Assembly (NCBI GenBank): GCA_019746095.1
Contig: JAIESL010000007.1
Span: 1 to 64,000, forward strand
DNA: 64,000 nt
Direction of reading: 5' to 3'
From: Caulobacteraceae bacterium
Lineage (GTDB): Bacteria; Pseudomonadota; Alphaproteobacteria; Caulobacterales; Caulobacteraceae
Shown here: in pieces, positions 29,672 to 40,170 of the stretch
Layout of the letters: every line of letters begins with the position of its first letter
Position numbering within the stretch: position 1 is the stretch's first letter
Notes under the pieces: generated by a model
Databases searched by the model: none
The model's input: the letters and a program-made list of their open reading frames with translations, nothing else
Told to the model about the DNA's origin: nothing
Position numbers and translations under genes: made by a program

Positions 29672-30256
29672 TCAGGCTTCCGAACCGAGGCCGTCCTGCT
29701 GGCCGGCACCGCCGGCGACCATGTCCTTGGCCTGTTCGAGGGCCAGTTCGCGGTCCTCGTCATAGGCGGCCTTGATCACGTCCTCACCTTTCGCCTGACG
29801 CTCGGCTTCGTCGGCCGAACGGGCGATGTTGATCTTGACAGTGGCCGAGACCTCGGCGTGCAGGCGAACCAGCACTTCGTGGACGCCCAGCGTCTTGATC
29901 GGGGTGTTGAGCACGATCTGGCTGCGCTCGACCTTGCCGCCTTCGGCCGTGACGGCCTCGACGATGTCGCGGGCGGCGACCGAACCGTACAGCTGACCCG
30001 TCTCACCGGCTTGCCGGATCATGACATAGGTCTGGCCGTCGATCTTGGAACCGATCGCGCCGGCGTCGGCCTTGTTCTTCTCGTTGCGGGCCTCGATGGC
30101 GGCGCGGTCGAGTTCGAAGGCCTTCAGGTTCGCCGACGTGGCCCGACGGGCCTTGTCGCGCGGCAGAAGGAAGTTACGGGCGAAGCCGTCCTTGACGGAC
30201 ACGACGTCGCCGATGGCGCCGAGATTATCGACGCGCTCAAGCAGAACGACCTTCAT
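29672..30256 (-). CDS. rplI: 50S ribosomal protein L9
   Basis: MKVVLLERVDNLGAIGDVVSVKDGFARNFLLPRDKA. Confidence 0.98.
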   Translation of the reverse strand: MKVVLLERVDNLGAIGDVVSVKDGFARNFLLPRDKARRATSANLKAFELDRAAIEARNEKNKADAGAIGSKIDGQTYVMIRQAGETGQLYGSVAARDIVEAVTAEGGKVERSQIVLNTPIKTLGVHEVLVRLHAEVSATVKINIARSADEAERQAKGEDVIKAAYDEDRELALEQAKDMVAGGAGQQDGLGSEA

Positions 30257-30257
30257 C

Positions 30258-30536
30258 TTATTTCACCACGTAAGGCAGGAGGGCCAGATAACGGGCGCGC
30301 TTGATGGCCTTGGCCAGTTCGCGTTGCTTGATCTGGGAAACAGCGGTGATGCGCGACGGGACGATCTTGCCGCGCTCGCTGATGTAGCGTTGCAGCAGTT
30401 TGACGTCCTTGTAGTCGATCTTCGGTGCGCCTTCACCCGTGAACGGGCAGACCTTGCGGCGGCGGTAGAAGGGGCGGCGTCCGGCGGCGCCGGAGCCGGC
30501 CGGCGCGCCCGGCGACGGAGCGGTGGTGTCGGTCAT
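30258..30536 (-). CDS. rpsR: 30S ribosomal protein S18
   Basis: [50 protein letters not shown]. Confidence 0.98.
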   Translation of the reverse strand: MTDTTAPSPGAPAGSGAAGRRPFYRRRKVCPFTGEGAPKIDYKDVKLLQRYISERGKIVPSRITAVSQIKQRELAKAIKRARYLALLPYVVK

Positions 30537-30548
30537 GTTCCGGGTTCC

Positions 30549-30938
30549 TTAAAAGGTGGCTTCGGCGGCGGCGTCGTCACGCGGCGTGCGCTCACGCTCA
30601 CGTTCGCGCTCGCGTTCGCGGCGGGCCAGCAGGGGCGACAGTTCCAGGTCGAGTTCCTCGACGCGGACGGTCAGCCAGCGAAGGACGTCTTCGTTGATCG
30701 ACAGCTGACGCTCGACCTCGGCCATGGCGGCGGGCGGGCAGTCGACGGCGAGCAGCGAATAGTGCGCCTTGCGGTTCTTTTTGACCCGATAGGTCAGGTT
30801 GCGCAGACCCCAGTATTCGATCTTGGCGACGGTGCCGCCGCCGGCTTCGATCAAACCCTTGATGGTGTCGTTCAGCGCTTCGGCCTGTTGCGCGCTGATA
30901 TCCTGGCGCGACATGACCGTGTGCTCGTAAAGAGCCAT
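30549..30938 (-). CDS. rpsF: 30S ribosomal protein S6
   Basis: [22 protein letters not shown]...; start at 30938 rather than the ORF start. Confidence 0.96.
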   Translation of the reverse strand: MALYEHTVMSRQDISAQQAEALNDTIKGLIEAGGGTVAKIEYWGLRNLTYRVKKNRKAHYSLLAVDCPPAAMAEVERQLSINEDVLRWLTVRVEELDLELSPLLARRERERERERERTPRDDAAAEATF

Positions 30939-31210
30939 GCGGTATTCTCCCTTGTAGGACGTCGGCGCGAGGGGACCGGGTAAGTCCTCTCCCACGATGG
31001 ATCCTGGCGCGGCGGCCGGGATGACTTCCCGAACCCTTTGGAACTCCGCGTCAGGACCGAAGCCCTGGAAAGGCGGCGCGTATAGGGGAAAAGGGCCGGC
31101 CGGGCAAGCCTTGCCGCGGTCGGGAGCCGCGCCGCACGCTCACACAGGCCCGGCGGTGCCGGAACGGCGGCTGGTCCGGCGGAACAGGGACGACTGACGT
31201 CGCTCCGCGG

Positions 31211-32644
31211 CTAGTCCTGGGGCCGCACGACCATACAGGTCACCCGGCGTTCCGCCAGGGCCGCGCAGGCGGCCTGGGCCCCCTGTTCGGTCATGCCGGT
31301 GAAGCGGGACCGGTACCAGCCCTCGGCATTCTGGACCGTCCGCTCGGCGGCGGTGAACTGGCTGCGGAAGCGGCGATTGACCTCGGTCAACCAGTCGCGG
31401 GCCACGGTCTCGTCGCGGAAGGCCCCGACCTGGACCGACCAGCGGCCGGCAGCCGCCCGCGCGGGTTCGCGCGCCGGCTCGCGCGCGGGTGGCCGGGCCG
31501 GAGGTCTGGGGCGCGGCGGGGTCGCGACCGAGGATCCGCCGTTGAGGATGGCGGTGACGTCTGCGGGGCGTTCGGCGGCGGCCCGCTCCGACGGGGCCGG
31601 GGTCACCCGGGCGACGGCGGGCGGATTGGCGGGCAGGGCGGCATAGGCGACCCCGCTGGAGGGCGGCGCACTGGAGCCGACGCCGGCTTCGCCGTTGTCG
31701 TCATCGGCACCGGCGGCATATTCGATGGGCCCATTGCTGTCCGGGCCGACGCCGAAGCCTCGCGCCTCGAAGAAGGTCTGGGCCACCTGGATGGTCTCGC
31801 CGCGGGCCCGGGCCTGTTCGACCTCGAAGCCAGTGTCCATCAGGGCCGCGACATGGGCATTGCGGCTGGCCGTTGTACGCCCGCCCAGGACGATGGTGAT
31901 GATGCGGCGACCGTCACGCACCGCCGAGGCCGCCAGATTGTAGCCCGAGGCGTTGGTGTAGCCGGTCTTCATCCCGTCATAGCCCGCGCCGCTGCGCAGC
32001 AGGCCGTTGGTGTTGCGATAGTCGCGGCCGTTGTAGGCCCAGTCCTGCTGACCGAAATAGCTGTAGTACTGCGGGTAGTCGCGCATGACCGCCCGGGCCA
32101 GGATGGCCAGGTCGCGGGCCGAGGTCAGCTGGCGGGCGTCGGGCAGGCCGTTCGGATTGACATAGCGGGTCTGGGTCATGCCCAACTCGCGGGCCTTCAG
32201 GGTCATCTGCGCAGCGAACCGGTCCTGCGATCCGCCGATATGCTCCGCCAGGGCCATGGCCATGTCATTGGCGCTGCGGACCGAGGTCGCGCGCATCGCA
32301 TCGTCAACGGTGATGGTCTGGCCGGCGGCGAGCCCCAGTTTGGAAGGCGGCTGGCTGGCGGCGCGGGGGGAGACAGTAATGACGTCATCCAGCTTGATCC
32401 GGCCTTCGGCGAGCGCTTCGAAGGCCAGATAGAGCGTCATCACCTTGGTGATGGACGCCGGATAGCGGCGGCTGTCGGCGTGGCGGGCGAACAGGACCTC
32501 GCCGGACTCGGCATCCACGACGATGGCGGCATAGCGGGCGTTGTCGGCCGACTGGGCCAGCGGGGCATGTGTCGGCGTCAGCGTGACCGCGACGGCCAGC
32601 AACAGCGACAGGAACCCTCGGCGGATCAGGGCGGTGAACGACAA
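31211..32644 (-). CDS. D-alanyl-D-alanine carboxypeptidase (S11) with C-terminal SPOR domain
   Basis: YPASITKVMTLYLAFEAL (SxxK), SANDMA (SxN), KTGYT (KTG); C-terminal WSVQVGAFRDETVARDWLTEV SPOR. Confidence 0.94.
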   Translation of the reverse strand: MSFTALIRRGFLSLLLAVAVTLTPTHAPLAQSADNARYAAIVVDAESGEVLFARHADSRRYPASITKVMTLYLAFEALAEGRIKLDDVITVSPRAASQPPSKLGLAAGQTITVDDAMRATSVRSANDMAMALAEHIGGSQDRFAAQMTLKARELGMTQTRYVNPNGLPDARQLTSARDLAILARAVMRDYPQYYSYFGQQDWAYNGRDYRNTNGLLRSGAGYDGMKTGYTNASGYNLAASAVRDGRRIITIVLGGRTTASRNAHVAALMDTGFEVEQARARGETIQVAQTFFEARGFGVGPDSNGPIEYAAGADDDNGEAGVGSSAPPSSGVAYAALPANPPAVARVTPAPSERAAAERPADVTAILNGGSSVATPPRPRPPARPPAREPAREPARAAAGRWSVQVGAFRDETVARDWLTEVNRRFRSQFTAAERTVQNAEGWYRSRFTGMTEQGAQAACAALAERRVTCMVVRPQD

Positions 32645-32896
32645 AGATCAGGCCTCACAAGACATTAGCGCGACGGCGGCCCCACCACGCGACGCTGACG
32701 AAACGCTAACATGCGTCATTCGGGTTTCGTGAGGGTAAACAACCCGTCAACGATTTTGTGAAGTTTTGTGCACCGCACCATTTTCCCTTGACGCACCTTC
32801 GCACTTGCACCATATGGCTCCCAATCGCGATGGACGGGTTCCTCGCGGAGACATTTCAGGCGGTCCCCCGGCCGCGAATACGATCAGGAGACCATC

Positions 32897-33436
32897 ATGG
32901 CCGACACCACCGCCGACACCGTCAAGAAGACCGTCGAAGCTGCCACGGACACCGTGAAGAAGACCGTTGAAACCGCGACCGCCACCGTCAAGGCGAACGC
33001 TGAAAAGGCCCAGGCCTCCTTCCAGGCCAATGCCGAGCAGGCCCAGGCCGCCGGTGCCAAGGCTCTGAAGGACGTCGCCGACAAGTCGGCCGCCGGCCTG
33101 ACCGAGCTGAACGCCCAGGGCAAGCAGAACCTGGAAGCCATCGTCGCCTCGGCCGCCGCCGCCCAGAAGGGCGTAGAGACCCTGTCGGCCCAGTCGGCCG
33201 CCTTCACCAAGAAGTCGTGGGAAGACAGCGTCGCTGCTGCCCAGTCGATGGCGCAGGCCCGTTCGATCCAGGAGCTGCTCGAGCTGCAGACGACCTGGGC
33301 CAAGTCGGCGACCGAAGCCTATCTGGCTGAAGTCACCAAGGCGACGGACGTCCTGACCGCCTCGGTCAAGAACAGCTTCAAGCCGATCAACGAGCGCGTC
33401 ACCGCCTCGGTCGAAAAGTTCCAGGCCGCCCGCTAA
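32897..33436 (+). CDS. phasin family protein
   Basis: KKTVEAATDTVKKTVE..., ARSIQELLELQTTWAKSATEAYLAEVTKATDVLTAS. Confidence 0.9.
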   Translation: MADTTADTVKKTVEAATDTVKKTVETATATVKANAEKAQASFQANAEQAQAAGAKALKDVADKSAAGLTELNAQGKQNLEAIVASAAAAQKGVETLSAQSAAFTKKSWEDSVAAAQSMAQARSIQELLELQTTWAKSATEAYLAEVTKATDVLTASVKNSFKPINERVTASVEKFQAAR

Positions 33437-33480
33437 GGCGACCGACCGCTTCAGTAAGCATAGCCTGTAAGCGTACGAGG

Positions 33481-33508
33481 GGCCCCGGCGGAAACGCCGG
33501 GGCCTTTT
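33481..33508 (+). terminator. rho-independent terminator downstream of phasin
   Basis: GGCCCCGGCG GAAA CGCCGGGGCC TTTT. Confidence 0.9.
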
Positions 33509-33522
33509 CATTTGGCCGGCTT

Positions 33523-34014
33523 CTATTCCGCCACCGCCGCGTGATCGATGCTGAGTCCCCGCCCGGCGCGCCAGCGGTCGTCCTCGAAAGTCCAGACGAT
33601 CGAGAAGCGCGCACGGCCGACGAGCCGCTCCGGCCCGTCGCCCCGTCGTTCGTAGAACAGGTGCGTGCCTTCCTCGACCGCACCATAGCCCGGGATCGCA
33701 TAGACTTTCAGGCTGCCGGCCACGAGCTCGCGGCGGGACCGCCACGCATCGGGTGCCTTTTTTGCCTCGCAACCTGCGGCATAGTCACTGACGAACGCCT
33801 CGCGTCCGGCCATTCGTCCGGCCTTGTCATGATAGAATTCGAAGTCGGCCGTGATGATGTCCGACAGTGCCTCGGGCTCGCATCGGTCAAACATGACCGA
33901 GAAAAGCGCGGCGTCCCGTTCGGCGATAGCGGCCGTCAGGGCCAGGCCATCGGGAAGCGCGACCGGCGCGGTCTGAAGAAGCACCATGACGCTCAGAATG
34001 GCAGGGGTGAACAT
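33523..34014 (-). CDS. NTF2/SnoaL-like (DUF4440-like) secreted protein
   Basis: IAERDAALFSVMFDRCEPEALSDIITADFEFYHDKAGRMAGREAFV. Confidence 0.7.
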   Translation of the reverse strand: MFTPAILSVMVLLQTAPVALPDGLALTAAIAERDAALFSVMFDRCEPEALSDIITADFEFYHDKAGRMAGREAFVSDYAAGCEAKKAPDAWRSRRELVAGSLKVYAIPGYGAVEEGTHLFYERRGDGPERLVGRARFSIVWTFEDDRWRAGRGLSIDHAAVAE

Positions 34015-34190
34015 GGAACGGCCTCCGCCGTCGGGGCTGACGGCGCGGCCGAACCTGCGGGCACGAAAGACCCATGTCCCGTGAATCTTTGGTCATGGCG
34101 CATCTGTCACGCAAGCTGTGACTGGACGCGCCTTCAATTCAGGCCATCATTCCCCATCTGCTACACCGACTCTCCCCATACGGATTACGA

Positions 34191-34526
34191 ATGCCGCCGT
34201 CCCGCAGGCCAGGTGAACAACAGGGTGGAGGCCTCGGGGCCGCCACGGTCACCGAGACCAAGCCGAAGCTCCAGAAGCCGTCGCTCTATCGGGTGCTGAT
34301 CCTGAACGACGACTACACGCCGATGGAATTCGTCATCTATGTGCTGGAGCGGTTCTTCCAGAAGGACCGCGAGGCGGCCACCCGCATCATGCTGCATGTG
34401 CACCAGCATGGCGTCGGGGTGTGCGGCGTCTTCACCTATGAAGTGGCCGAGACCAAGGTCGCCCAGGTGATCGAGACGGCGCGACGCCACCAGCACCCGC
34501 TGCAATGCACGATGGAAAAGGACTGA
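34191..34526 (+). CDS. clpS: ATP-dependent Clp protease adaptor ClpS
   Basis: [57 protein letters not shown]. Confidence 0.98.
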   Translation: MPPSRRPGEQQGGGLGAATVTETKPKLQKPSLYRVLILNDDYTPMEFVIYVLERFFQKDREAATRIMLHVHQHGVGVCGVFTYEVAETKVAQVIETARRHQHPLQCTMEKD

Positions 34527-34539
34527 GAGGAACCTCCCC

Positions 34540-36852
34540 ATGCCCTCATTTTCGCGTCCTCTCGAAGAGACCCTGCACCGCGCGGTGCACTACGCCAATG
34601 AACGTCGGCACGAGTACGCCACGCTCGAACACCTGCTGCTGGCCCTGGTCGACGACCCGGACGCCGGCAATGTGATGACCGCCTGCAATGTCGATCTGGT
34701 CGCGCTGAAGACGGCGCTGACCCTCTATGTCGACACCGACCTTGCGGCCCTGGCCACCAGCGACGGCGAGGACGCCAAGCCCACGGCCGGTTTCCAGCGC
34801 GTCATCCAGCGCGCGGTGATCCACGTCCAGAGCTCGGGACGCGAGGAGGTCTCGGGCGCAAACGTGCTGGTCGCCATCTTCTCGGAGCGCGAGAGCCACG
34901 CCGCCTATTTCCTGCAGGAGCAGGACATGACCCGGTATGACGCGGTCAACTACATCGCCCACGGCATCGCCAAGAAGGCCGGAAGCAGTGTGGACAAGAG
35001 CCCCGCCAAGACCGGTGGCAGCCCCGAGGACGCCGAGGACGCCGCCGCCGCCAAGACCGGCGGCGAGGCGCTGGAAGCCTATTGCGTCGACCTCAACGAG
35101 AAGTCGCGCAACGGCAAGATCGACCCCCTGATCGGCCGTCACGCCGAGGTCGAGCGGGCCATCCAGATCCTGTGCCGCCGGACCAAGAACAACCCCCTGC
35201 TGGTCGGCGACCCCGGTGTCGGCAAGACCGCCATCGCCGAAGGCCTGGCCCGCAAGATCGTCAACCACGAGGTTCCGGAGGTGCTGGAAGGCGCCACCAT
35301 CTACAGCCTCGACATGGGGGCGCTGCTGGCCGGCACCCGCTATCGCGGCGATTTCGAGGAGCGGCTGAAACAGGTCGTCAAGGAGCTGGAGACGCACGAC
35401 AACGCCATCCTGTTCATCGACGAGATCCATACGGTGATCGGTGCCGGTGCGACCTCGGGCGGGGCCATGGACGCCTCCAACCTGCTCAAACCTGCCCTGG
35501 CCTCGGGCAGCCTGCGCTGCATGGGCTCAACCACCTACAAGGAATACCGCCAGCATTTTGAAAAGGACCGGGCCCTGGCCCGTCGCTTCCAGAAGATCGA
35601 CGTCAATGAGCCGACGGTCGAGGACACGATCAAGATCCTGAAGGGGCTCAAGACCTCCTACGAAGGCCACCACAAGCTCCGCTACACCGACGGGGCCCTG
35701 CGCACCGCGGTCGAGCTGTCGGCCCGCTACATGACCGACCGCAAACTGCCGGACAAGGCGATCGACGTGATCGACGAGGCGGGTGCCAGCCAGATGCTGC
35801 TGCCGGAATCGAAGCGGAAGAAGGTCATCGGCCAGAAGGAGATCGAGGTCGTCATCGCCCGCATGGCCCGGATCCCGGCCAAGTCGGTCTCCAAGTCCGA
35901 CACCGAGGGCCTGCGACAGCTGGATGCGGACCTGAACCGCGTCGTCTTCGGCCAGTCGGCGGCGATCGAACAGGTCTCCGCGGCCATGAAACTGGCCCGC
36001 GCCGGCCTGCGTGATCCGTCCAAGCCGATCGGGGCCTTCCTGTTCAGCGGTCCGACCGGCGTGGGCAAGACCGAGGTGGCCAAACAGCTGGCCTCGACCC
36101 TCGGCATCGAGATGCTGCGCTTCGACATGTCGGAATACATGGAGCGGCACACCGTCAGCCGGCTGATCGGCGCGCCTCCGGGCTATGTCGGCCATGACCA
36201 GGGCGGCCTGCTGACCGATGCCGTCGACCAGCATCCCCACGCCGTGGTGCTGCTCGACGAGATCGAGAAGGCCCACCCGGACGTCTACAACATCCTGCTG
36301 CAGGTGATGGACAACGGCATGCTGACCGATGCGGTCGGCAAGAAGGTCGATTTCCGGAACACCATCCTGATCATGACCACCAATGCCGGGGCCGCCGACA
36401 ACGCCCGCGCCTCCATCGGCTTCGGTCGGGGCAAGGTCGAGGGCGAGGACGACAAGGCCATCCAGCGGCTGTTCGCGCCGGAATTCCGCAACCGCCTCGA
36501 CGCCATCGTGGCGTTCAAGGCGCTGGACTCCGAGACGATCAAGTCGGTGGTGAGCAAATTCATCATCCAGCTGGAGGCCCAGCTGGCCGACCGGAACATC
36601 ACGATCGAACTGACCGATGAGGCGGCCGACTGGCTGGCCAAGAACGGCTTCGATGAACTCTATGGCGCGCGGCCGCTGGCCCGGGTGATCCAGGAGCACA
36701 TCAAGAAGCCGCTGGCCGACGACATCCTGTTCGGACGTCTGACCCGCGGCGGCCATGTGAAGGTGACCCTGACCGACGGCAAGATCGCCTTCGACGTCAC
36801 CGGCCCCAATGCGGCCCAGGTCAAGGCGGTGGAGGCCCAGGCCGCGGACTGA
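34540..36852 (+). CDS. clpA: ATP-dependent Clp protease ATP-binding subunit ClpA
   Basis: Clp_N repeats; [15 protein letters not shown] and [15 protein letters not shown] Walker A motifs; immediately downstream of clpS. Confidence 0.98.
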   Translation: MPSFSRPLEETLHRAVHYANERRHEYATLEHLLLALVDDPDAGNVMTACNVDLVALKTALTLYVDTDLAALATSDGEDAKPTAGFQRVIQRAVIHVQSSGREEVSGANVLVAIFSERESHAAYFLQEQDMTRYDAVNYIAHGIAKKAGSSVDKSPAKTGGSPEDAEDAAAAKTGGEALEAYCVDLNEKSRNGKIDPLIGRHAEVERAIQILCRRTKNNPLLVGDPGVGKTAIAEGLARKIVNHEVPEVLEGATIYSLDMGALLAGTRYRGDFEERLKQVVKELETHDNAILFIDEIHTVIGAGATSGGAMDASNLLKPALASGSLRCMGSTTYKEYRQHFEKDRALARRFQKIDVNEPTVEDTIKILKGLKTSYEGHHKLRYTDGALRTAVELSARYMTDRKLPDKAIDVIDEAGASQMLLPESKRKKVIGQKEIEVVIARMARIPAKSVSKSDTEGLRQLDADLNRVVFGQSAAIEQVSAAMKLARAGLRDPSKPIGAFLFSGPTGVGKTEVAKQLASTLGIEMLRFDMSEYMERHTVSRLIGAPPGYVGHDQGGLLTDAVDQHPHAVVLLDEIEKAHPDVYNILLQVMDNGMLTDAVGKKVDFRNTILIMTTNAGAADNARASIGFGRGKVEGEDDKAIQRLFAPEFRNRLDAIVAFKALDSETIKSVVSKFIIQLEAQLADRNITIELTDEAADWLAKNGFDELYGARPLARVIQEHIKKPLADDILFGRLTRGGHVKVTLTDGKIAFDVTGPNAAQVKAVEAQAAD

Positions 36853-36874
36853 CCGGGGTCTTTGCCGGAAACGA

Positions 36875-36910
36875 AAAAGGCCCGGGCAGCGATGCCCGGG
36901 CCTTTTGAGT
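36875..36910. terminator. bidirectional terminator between clpA and CsbD-like gene
   Basis: AAAAGGCCCGGGCAGCGATGCCCGGGCCTTTT. Confidence 0.9.
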
Positions 36911-36927
36911 GTTGGAGCCGTTCGGCT

Positions 36928-37233
36928 CTAGCGGCGGCGGCCGAGGCCGCTGAGCAGCAGGGCCAGGCCGGCGACGATGCCGGTGGTCAGCAGCGGCTTG
37001 CGGCGGGCGAACTCGAGGCCCTGGCGCGCCCGGCCCTGGTATTCGCGCGGGGCCTTCTCGACCAGTCCTTCCAGCCCGTCGATGACACGGCCATAGGCGT
37101 CACGCGCCTTGCCCTTCACTTCGTTGAGACGGCCGTCCAGCTGCAGCCGGCTGTCGCCGGTCAGGCGGCCGATGGCGGACTGGGCCTTGCCGGTCAGGGT
37201 GTCTGCGGCACCGTCGATGCGTGGGTTGGTCAT
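36928..37233 (-). CDS. CsbD-like stress protein with C-terminal TM segment
   Basis: RIDGAADTLTGKAQSAIGRLTGDSRLQLDGRLNEVKGKARDAYG. Confidence 0.85.
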   Translation of the reverse strand: MTNPRIDGAADTLTGKAQSAIGRLTGDSRLQLDGRLNEVKGKARDAYGRVIDGLEGLVEKAPREYQGRARQGLEFARRKPLLTTGIVAGLALLLSGLGRRR

Positions 37234-37349
37234 GGGAGAAATCCTTGGGGTCGGGGAGGGGGAGACTGCCGATGGAGCGCATGTGGGAACGGCCGGTTCC
37301 CGGGAAAAGAGCATGCCGGTGAAGTGGGACAGCCTGCCGCGCCTCTATA

Positions 37350-37389
37350 TTACCCGGGCGATATTGACTGGTCCATTATATCCGGGTAA
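37350..37389. promoter_or_regulatory. inverted-repeat candidate operator TTACCCGG-N24-CCGGGTAA
   Basis: AT-rich island 31 bp upstream of DUF2239-like gene; contains TATAAT on the minus strand and TTGACT on the plus strand. Confidence 0.45.
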
Positions 37390-37419
37390 ATCCAGCGAAC
37401 TGAACCGAGGATCTGCCCG

Positions 37420-37998
37420 ATGACCGTGCCTGCCGACCAAGCCCTGCTCGCCTTCGCCGGCCATCGCCTGCTGGCCCGCGGCCCGGCCACGGAGGTCGTG
37501 GCGGCGGTCAAGACGGCGACGGATGCGGGCGAGACCGTCCTGACCTTTGATGCCGTCTCTGGCGGGGTCGTCGATCTTGACCTGCGTGGCGAGATCGCCG
37601 CCGTCCTGGCCCGGCTGACTCCGGCGTCCGGGCCGGAGAAGCGCGGCCCCGGCCGTCCGAAACTGGGCGTCACAGCGCGCGAGGTGACCCTGCTGCCGCG
37701 CCACTGGGACTGGCTGGCCGGCCAGCCCGGCGGGGCGTCTGTTGCCTTGCGCAAACTGGTCGAGGGCGCGCTGAAGGAGGCCGAGGGCCCGGACCGGGCG
37801 CGCCGTGCGAAGGAGGCGGCGTACCGGTTCATGACGGCGATCGCTGGCGACCTGCCCGGCTATGAGGCGGCGGTGCGGAGGCTGTTCGCGGGGGACTGGA
37901 CGGCGTTCGACGCGGCGGTGGAAGGCTGGCCGGAGGGGGTGCGGGATGCGGTGCGCGGGATGGCGGCGGGGGCGTGGGGTGAGAGGGTGAAAGCCTAA
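37420..37998 (+). CDS. DUF2239-like protein
   Basis: [75 protein letters not shown]. Confidence 0.8.
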   Translation: MTVPADQALLAFAGHRLLARGPATEVVAAVKTATDAGETVLTFDAVSGGVVDLDLRGEIAAVLARLTPASGPEKRGPGRPKLGVTAREVTLLPRHWDWLAGQPGGASVALRKLVEGALKEAEGPDRARRAKEAAYRFMTAIAGDLPGYEAAVRRLFAGDWTAFDAAVEGWPEGVRDAVRGMAAGAWGERVKA

Positions 37999-38999
37999 CC
38001 CACCTTTACCCGCGTCGCGGCCTCAGGCAGGTCTTCCCCGAAGGCCCGCTGGTAGAATTCCGCGATCGTCGGGCGTTCCAGCTCGTCGCATTTGTTCAGG
38101 AAGGTCAGGCGGAAGGCCAGGCCGACGTCGCCCGCGAAGATGATGGCGTTCTGGGCCCAGGTGATGACCGTGCGCGGGCTCATCACAGTCGAGATGTCGC
38201 CGTTCATGAAGGCGTTGCGGGTCATGTCGGCGACGCGGACCATGGCGGCGATGCGGCGGCGGCCGTCTGCGTCCTGCCACTCGGGGACCTTGGCGGCCAC
38301 GATCCCGGCCTCGACGTCGTGGTCGAGGTAGTTGAGCGTGGTGACGATGTTCCAGCGGTCCATCTGGCCCTGATTGATCTGCTGGGTGCCGTGGTACAGG
38401 CCCGAGGTGTCGCCCAGGCCGATGGTGTTGGTGGTCGAGAACAGGCGGAACCAGGGGTTCGGCCGGATGACGCGGTTCTGGTCCAGCAGGGTCAGGCGGC
38501 CCTGGGCCTCCAGCACGCGCTGGATCACGAACATCACATCGGGGCGGCCGGCGTCATATTCGTCGAACACCAGGGCGATCGGGCGCTGGATGGCCCAGGG
38601 CAGCATGCCCTCGCGGAATTCGGTGATCTGTTTGCCGTCCTTGAGGATGATGGCGTCCTTGCCGACCAGATCGATACGGCTGACGTGGCTGTCGAGGTTC
38701 ACGCGCACCATCGGCCAGTTCAGCCGGGCGGCGACCTGCTCGATATGGGTCGACTTGCCGGTGCCGTGATAGCCCTGGACCATGACGCGGCGGTCGAAGG
38801 CGAAGCCGGCGCAGATGGCCAGCGTCGTCTGCGGATCGAAGCGATAGGCCTCGTCGATCTCGGGGACATGGCTGTCGCGCTCGGTGAAGACCGGCACCAC
38901 CATGTCGGAATCGACCCCGAAGATCTCGCGCACGGTCGCCTTGCGGTGCGGTTCCAGGGCCAGGAGAGGGTCGGGTGTCGAGTCGAGCGGGGAGGTCAT
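37995..38999 (-). CDS. cobS: cobaltochelatase subunit CobS
   Basis: [46 protein letters not shown]. Confidence 0.96.
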   Translation of the reverse strand: MTSPLDSTPDPLLALEPHRKATVREIFGVDSDMVVPVFTERDSHVPEIDEAYRFDPQTTLAICAGFAFDRRVMVQGYHGTGKSTHIEQVAARLNWPMVRVNLDSHVSRIDLVGKDAIILKDGKQITEFREGMLPWAIQRPIALVFDEYDAGRPDVMFVIQRVLEAQGRLTLLDQNRVIRPNPWFRLFSTTNTIGLGDTSGLYHGTQQINQGQMDRWNIVTTLNYLDHDVEAGIVAAKVPEWQDADGRRRIAAMVRVADMTRNAFMNGDISTVMSPRTVITWAQNAIIFAGDVGLAFRLTFLNKCDELERPTIAEFYQRAFGEDLPEAATRVKVG

Positions 39000-39073
39000 G
39001 CTGTGCGATTAGCGCAGGCCCGCCCACACTTAAACCCCGCCCGACCGGTCCGGTGCGAAGACGGTGTCGCGGT

Positions 39074-39745
39074 TCAGGCCAGGCCGGCCTTCTTAAGGGT
39101 CTTGTAGGCCTTGATCACGCTCTGCAGCTTGGCCTCGGCCCCGCGGTCGCCCTGGTTCAGGTCGGGGTGGAAGCGTTTCAGCATCTCGTGATAGCGCGCC
39201 TTGACCCCGGCCTTGCTGGTGCGGGCATCGAGGTCGAGCACGGCCAGGGCCGCACGCTCCAGCTTGCCGAGGCGCAGCGCGTCCTCACCGGCCGGTCCGG
39301 CCTGCTCCCGGGTGCGGCGGCCGAACAGGCCAAAACTGTCCTGCCAGCTGCCGGCCCCCCTGGTGTTGGCCGTGCCCATCTTGGAGGCGAAGGCGGCGGC
39401 CTCACGGCTGAACTTGCCCGCCTTCATTTCCCAGGTCGGGCGGCCGCCGGTCATGGCCTCGTTTTCCTTGGCCGCGCGGACCTCGCCGTCGCTCATGCCG
39501 GCGTAGAAATTCCAGCCCTTGTTGTACTCGCCCGCATGGCCCTGGCAGAAGTCGTAGAAGTCGTTCAGCCGCTCGCGCGACTTGGGCGCGCGCGCCGTCG
39601 CCGGCTTGCTGCAGTCGGGCCACTGGCAGCGGACCTCGCCCGGCTTCAGATGCAGGACATCGGCCTCCGCCGCCGCCTCTTCGGGGCGCGGTGGCTTGAT
39701 CCGCATATCCTTGAAGCGCGGCTTGTATTCAAATTCGGATGACAT
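39074..39745 (-). CDS. J-domain (DnaJ-like) protein
   Basis: C-terminal ALAVLDLDARTSKAGVKARYHEMLKRFHPDLNQGDRGAEAKLQSVIKAYKTL (HPD). Confidence 0.92.
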   Translation of the reverse strand: MSSEFEYKPRFKDMRIKPPRPEEAAAEADVLHLKPGEVRCQWPDCSKPATARAPKSRERLNDFYDFCQGHAGEYNKGWNFYAGMSDGEVRAAKENEAMTGGRPTWEMKAGKFSREAAAFASKMGTANTRGAGSWQDSFGLFGRRTREQAGPAGEDALRLGKLERAALAVLDLDARTSKAGVKARYHEMLKRFHPDLNQGDRGAEAKLQSVIKAYKTLKKAGLA

Positions 39746-39790
39746 CGGACCCAGTGTAGGGTCGAATTGGTCACCAACAAGGACACACCC

Positions 39791-40090
39791 ATGCCGGAAG
39801 GCCCGATTGCGACGATTATCCGGGAAAAGCTGACGGCGGGCCTGTCGCCCGAGCGGCTGGAGATCGAGGACGACAGCGCGCGGCACGCCGGGCACCACCA
39901 TGAGGGCGGGATGGATGCGCGCCCCGGCGGCGAGAGCCACTTCAATCTGACGGTCGTAGCCGCGGCCTTCGAGGGCCAGGGACGGGTGCAGCGTCAGCGG
40001 GCGATCAATGCCCTACTGCGTGACGAACTTGCCGGACCGGTGCACGCCCTGTCGATCAGGGCCCTGACCCCGGGCGAGGCTGCAGGGTGA
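39791..40090 (+). CDS. BolA family protein
   Basis: IIREKLTAGLSPERLEIEDDSARHAGHHHEGG...ESHFNLTVV. Confidence 0.92.
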   Translation: MPEGPIATIIREKLTAGLSPERLEIEDDSARHAGHHHEGGMDARPGGESHFNLTVVAAAFEGQGRVQRQRAINALLRDELAGPVHALSIRALTPGEAAG

Positions 40091-40170
40091 TGTCCGCGCT
40101 GCGGGAATGTTGCGGAACAGACACGTTCACCTCGTCTTAGAACGTTCACCCTAACGTCCCGTCGAGGTTA

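Noticed and set aside
31440-31530. Pro/Arg/Ala repeat in the D,D-carboxypeptidase (RPRPPARPPAREPAREPAR)
   Set aside because: Ordinary disordered linker between the peptidase and SPOR domains
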